Shown here: piece by piece, positions 61,996 to 64,000 of the stretch
Layout of the letters: every line of letters begins with the position of its first letter
Numbering within the stretch: the first letter of the stretch is position 1
DNA from: Sphingomonas sp.
Lineage (GTDB): Bacteria; Pseudomonadota; Alphaproteobacteria; Sphingomonadales; Sphingomonadaceae
DNA: 64,000 bases
Assembly (NCBI GenBank): GCA_019635535.1
Contig: JAHBZH010000001.1
Location: 2,632,995 to 2,696,994 of the forward strand
Direction of reading: 5' to 3'
Notes under the pieces: model-generated
Told to the model about the DNA's origin: nothing
Database searches by the model: none
Seen by the model: the letters and a program-made list of their open reading frames with translations, nothing else
Translations under genes and position numbers: made by a program

Positions 61996-63492
61996 ATGCG
62001 CAACATCGATCATTTCGTCGCGGGCGCCGCGTTCGCGTCCGGCGAGCGCCACGGCGACGTCTTCAACCCCAGCGAAGGCAATGTGCAGGCGCGGGTCCGC
62101 CTGGGTACCGCCGCCGATCTCGAGAAAGCCGTGGCGGCCGCGCGCGAGGCCTTCCCCGATTGGGCCGCGACCAATCCGCAGCGCCGCGCGCGCGTCATGT
62201 TCAATTTCAAGGCGCTGGTCGAAGCCAATATGGACGATCTCGCCCTCCTGCTCGCCAGCGAGCACGGCAAGGTCGTCGCCGACGCCAAGGGCGACGTGCA
62301 GCGCGGGCTGGAGGTGATCGAATATGCCTGCGGCATCCCGCATGCGCTGAAGGGCGAATATACGATCGGCGCCGGCCCCGGCATCGACGTCTATTCGATG
62401 CGCCAGCCGCTGGGCGTCGTCGCCGGCATCACACCGTTCAACTTCCCGGCGATGATCCCGATGTGGATGTTCGGCGTCGCCATCGCCTGCGGCAACACCT
62501 TCATCCTCAAGCCCTCCGAGCGCGACCCCAGCGTGCCGGTGCGCCTCGCCGAGCTGATGAAGGAAGCGGGCCTGCCGGACGGCGTGCTCAATGTCGTCCA
62601 TGGCGACAAGGAGATGGTCGACGCGATCCTCGACCATGACGACATCAAGGCGATCAGCTTCGTCGGCTCCTCCGACATCGCGCAGTACATCTATTCGCGC
62701 GGCACCGCGAACAACAAGCGCGTGCAGGCGTTCGGCGGCGCCAAGAATCACGGCATCGTCATGCCCGACGCCGATCTCGACCAGGTGGTGAACGACCTCG
62801 CCGGCGCCGCCTTCGGCTCGGCCGGCGAGCGCTGCATGGCGCTGCCGGTGGTCGTGCCGGTGGGCGACAAGACCGCCAATGCGCTGCGCGAGAAGCTGAT
62901 CCCGGCGATCGAGGGGCTGCGCGTCGGCGTCTCCACCGATCCCGACGCCCATTACGGCCCGGTCGTCACCGCCGCGCACAAGGCGAAGGTGGAAAGCTAC
63001 ATCCAGATGTGCGCCGACGAGGGCGGCGAGCTGGTGATCGACGGGCGCGGCTTCACGCTGCAGGGCCATGAGCAGGGCTTCTTCGTCGGCCCGACCTTCT
63101 TCGATCATGTGCAGCCGAGCTTCCGCTCCTACAAAGAAGAGATTTTCGGCCCCGTGCTCCAGATGGTCCGCGCCGACAGCTTCGAGGAGGCGGTGCGCCT
63201 GCCCAGCGAGCACGATTACGGCAACGGCGTCGCCATCTTCACCCGCAACGGCCACGCGGCGCGTGAGTTCGCGGCGCGGGTCAATGTCGGCATGGTCGGC
63301 ATCAACGTGCCGATCCCGGTGCCGGTCGCCTATCACACGTTCGGCGGCTGGAAGCGCAGCGGCTTCGGCGACATCGACCAGCACGGGCCGGAAGGCGTGC
63401 GCTTCTGGACCAAGAACAAGAAGGTGACGCAGCGCTGGCCGGACGGCAGCGCAGGCGGCGAGAACGCGTTCGTGATTCCGACGATGGGGTGA
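61996..63492 (+). CDS. mmsA: CoA-acylating methylmalonate-semialdehyde dehydrogenase
   Basis: 498 aa aldehyde dehydrogenase. VFNPSEGNVQARVRLG, GITPFNFPAMIPMWM and FGGAKNHGIVMPDADLDQVV with the catalytic Cys in GSAGERCMALPVVV are diagnostic of MmsA. It converts methylmalonate semialdehyde to propionyl-CoA in valine breakdown. An acyl-CoA dehydrogenase of the isobutyryl type follows after a repeat-bearing gap. Confidence 0.95.
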   Translation: MRNIDHFVAGAAFASGERHGDVFNPSEGNVQARVRLGTAADLEKAVAAAREAFPDWAATNPQRRARVMFNFKALVEANMDDLALLLASEHGKVVADAKGDVQRGLEVIEYACGIPHALKGEYTIGAGPGIDVYSMRQPLGVVAGITPFNFPAMIPMWMFGVAIACGNTFILKPSERDPSVPVRLAELMKEAGLPDGVLNVVHGDKEMVDAILDHDDIKAISFVGSSDIAQYIYSRGTANNKRVQAFGGAKNHGIVMPDADLDQVVNDLAGAAFGSAGERCMALPVVVPVGDKTANALREKLIPAIEGLRVGVSTDPDAHYGPVVTAAHKAKVESYIQMCADEGGELVIDGRGFTLQGHEQGFFVGPTFFDHVQPSFRSYKEEIFGPVLQMVRADSFEEAVRLPSEHDYGNGVAIFTRNGHAAREFAARVNVGMVGINVPIPVPVAYHTFGGWKRSGFGDIDQHGPEGVRFWTKNKKVTQRWPDGSAGGENAFVIPTMG

Positions 63493-63499
63493 GGCCAAG

Positions 63500-63644
63500 C
63501 CTCTCTCCCCCTTGCGGGAGAGAGGTTGGAGAGAGGGGCGGCCGGCGTCCGCCGGCCAAGAGACTCCTTCCTCAACTTCCTCAGCGGCATCGAGCCGCTT
63601 CGGAGGTCCCCCTCTCCCTACCCTCTCCCGCAAGGGGAGAGGGG
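63500..63644. repeat. Palindromic repeat pair between mmsA and the acyl-CoA dehydrogenase
   Basis: CCTCTCTCCC-CCTTGC-GGGAGAGAGG (63500-63525) is a hairpin, and a related CCCTCTCCCGCAAGGGGAGAGGGG copy occupies 63619-63644. They are members of the same family as the elements in 9626-9799. The CDS-free gap 63493-63661 contains nothing else I can identify. Confidence 0.65.
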
Positions 63645-63661
63645 CTGCTAGAGCGAGGACT

Positions 63662-64000
63662 ATGACCAACCAGTTCGACCTCACCGACGAGCAGCGCCAG
63701 ATCCAGGAGATGGCGCGCCAGTTCACCACCGATGCGATCTCGCCTTATGCCGGGGAGTGGGACGAGAAGCATATCTTTCCGCGCGACACGATCCGGTCGG
63801 CCGCCGAGCTGGGCTTCGGCTCCATCTATGTGTCCGAGGATTCCGGGGGCATCGGGCTGGGGCGGCTGGAGGCGGCCCTCATCATGGAGGCGATGGCCTA
63901 TGGCTGTCCCTCCACCAGCGCCTTCATCTCGATCCACAACATGGCGTCGTGGATGATCGACCGTTTCGGCGCGCAGGCGGTGAAGGACAAATATCTCCCC
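63662..64000 (+). CDS. Acyl-CoA dehydrogenase, isobutyryl-CoA type (3' truncated by window edge)
   Basis: 113 codons to the window end. The N-terminal acyl-CoA dehydrogenase domain is clear: FDLTDEQRQIQEMARQFT, DEKHIFPRDTIRSAAELGFGSIYV and LGRLEAALIMEAMAYGCPSTSAFISIHN, which is typical of the valine/isobutyryl branch. It follows mmsA on the same strand, consistent with a valine catabolism operon. The active site and rest lie outside. Confidence 0.9.
   Translation, partial: MTNQFDLTDEQRQIQEMARQFTTDAISPYAGEWDEKHIFPRDTIRSAAELGFGSIYVSEDSGGIGLGRLEAALIMEAMAYGCPSTSAFISIHNMASWMIDRFGAQAVKDKYLP

Overview
The window is a 64 kb stretch of a GC-rich chromosome (about two thirds G+C by eye) that reads as a sphingomonad (Alphaproteobacteria, Sphingomonadales). 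The evidence is the general stress response pair EcfG/NepR, alphaproteobacterial families such as UPF0262, DUF1285 and DUF455, an Omp25-like barrel, LptFG, and the CTGAGC-TGTCGAAG type palindromic intergenic repeats common in this group. Nearly all of it is core chromosome. I see no rRNA, tRNA, CRISPR array, prophage or insertion sequence. The best candidate for recent acquisition is a lower-GC gene at 21826-22572, next to an orphan HicB.

Layout. 1-5036: a hybrid histidine kinase cut by the left edge, a TAM41-like nucleotidyltransferase, a secreted coiled-coil protein, a lipid-kinase-family protein and a DUF2141 protein. 5268-9419: lptF-lptG-ynfA-flippase, every junction overlapping. 9847-14325: a PrpD-family protein, an NTP transferase, a fatty-acid-2-hydroxylase-like protein and a GNAT acyltransferase resembling bacterial ceramide synthase; this is a candidate sphingolipid-tailoring group. 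14335-18389: outer-membrane barrel, two paralogous small exported proteins, two membrane proteins, exonuclease III and ErpA. 18494-19407: purS-purQ without purL. 19613-24492: PHA depolymerase, HicB, the low-GC gene and an MsbA-like ABC exporter. 24801-27307: tonB-exbB-exbD-exbD.

27533-36056: secreted protein, SDR/folB pair, DUF1285-NUDIX-cca operon, a GGDEF/EAL protein and parC. 36247-41357: DUF4349 lipoprotein, divergent Lrp-type regulator and RidA, a Mn-type (yybP-ykoY) riboswitch before a GDT1-family exporter, and an SLC13-type permease. 41367-45793: LysR regulator with an operator palindrome, two microproteins, a kynurenine formamidase-like hydrolase overlapping kynureninase, and purC. 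45897-52902: M23 peptidase, DUF455 protein, purT, a membrane protein, peroxiredoxin and glnE. 52947-54046: nepR and ecfG convergent, with a tail-anchored microprotein behind a perfect EcfG-type promoter. 54094-64000: dnaB, UPF0262, dcd, FMN reductase, dihaem cytochrome c, RNase R, FAH-family enzyme, mmsA and a truncated acyl-CoA dehydrogenase.

Themes: envelope lipid and LPS logistics (lptFG, flippase, MsbA-like exporter, TAM41-like and DAG-kinase-like enzymes, hydroxylase/acyltransferase), TonB energisation, purine synthesis scattered over three loci, the general stress response switch, and valine and tryptophan catabolism. Functions are assigned by reading translations and motifs; no database search was run.
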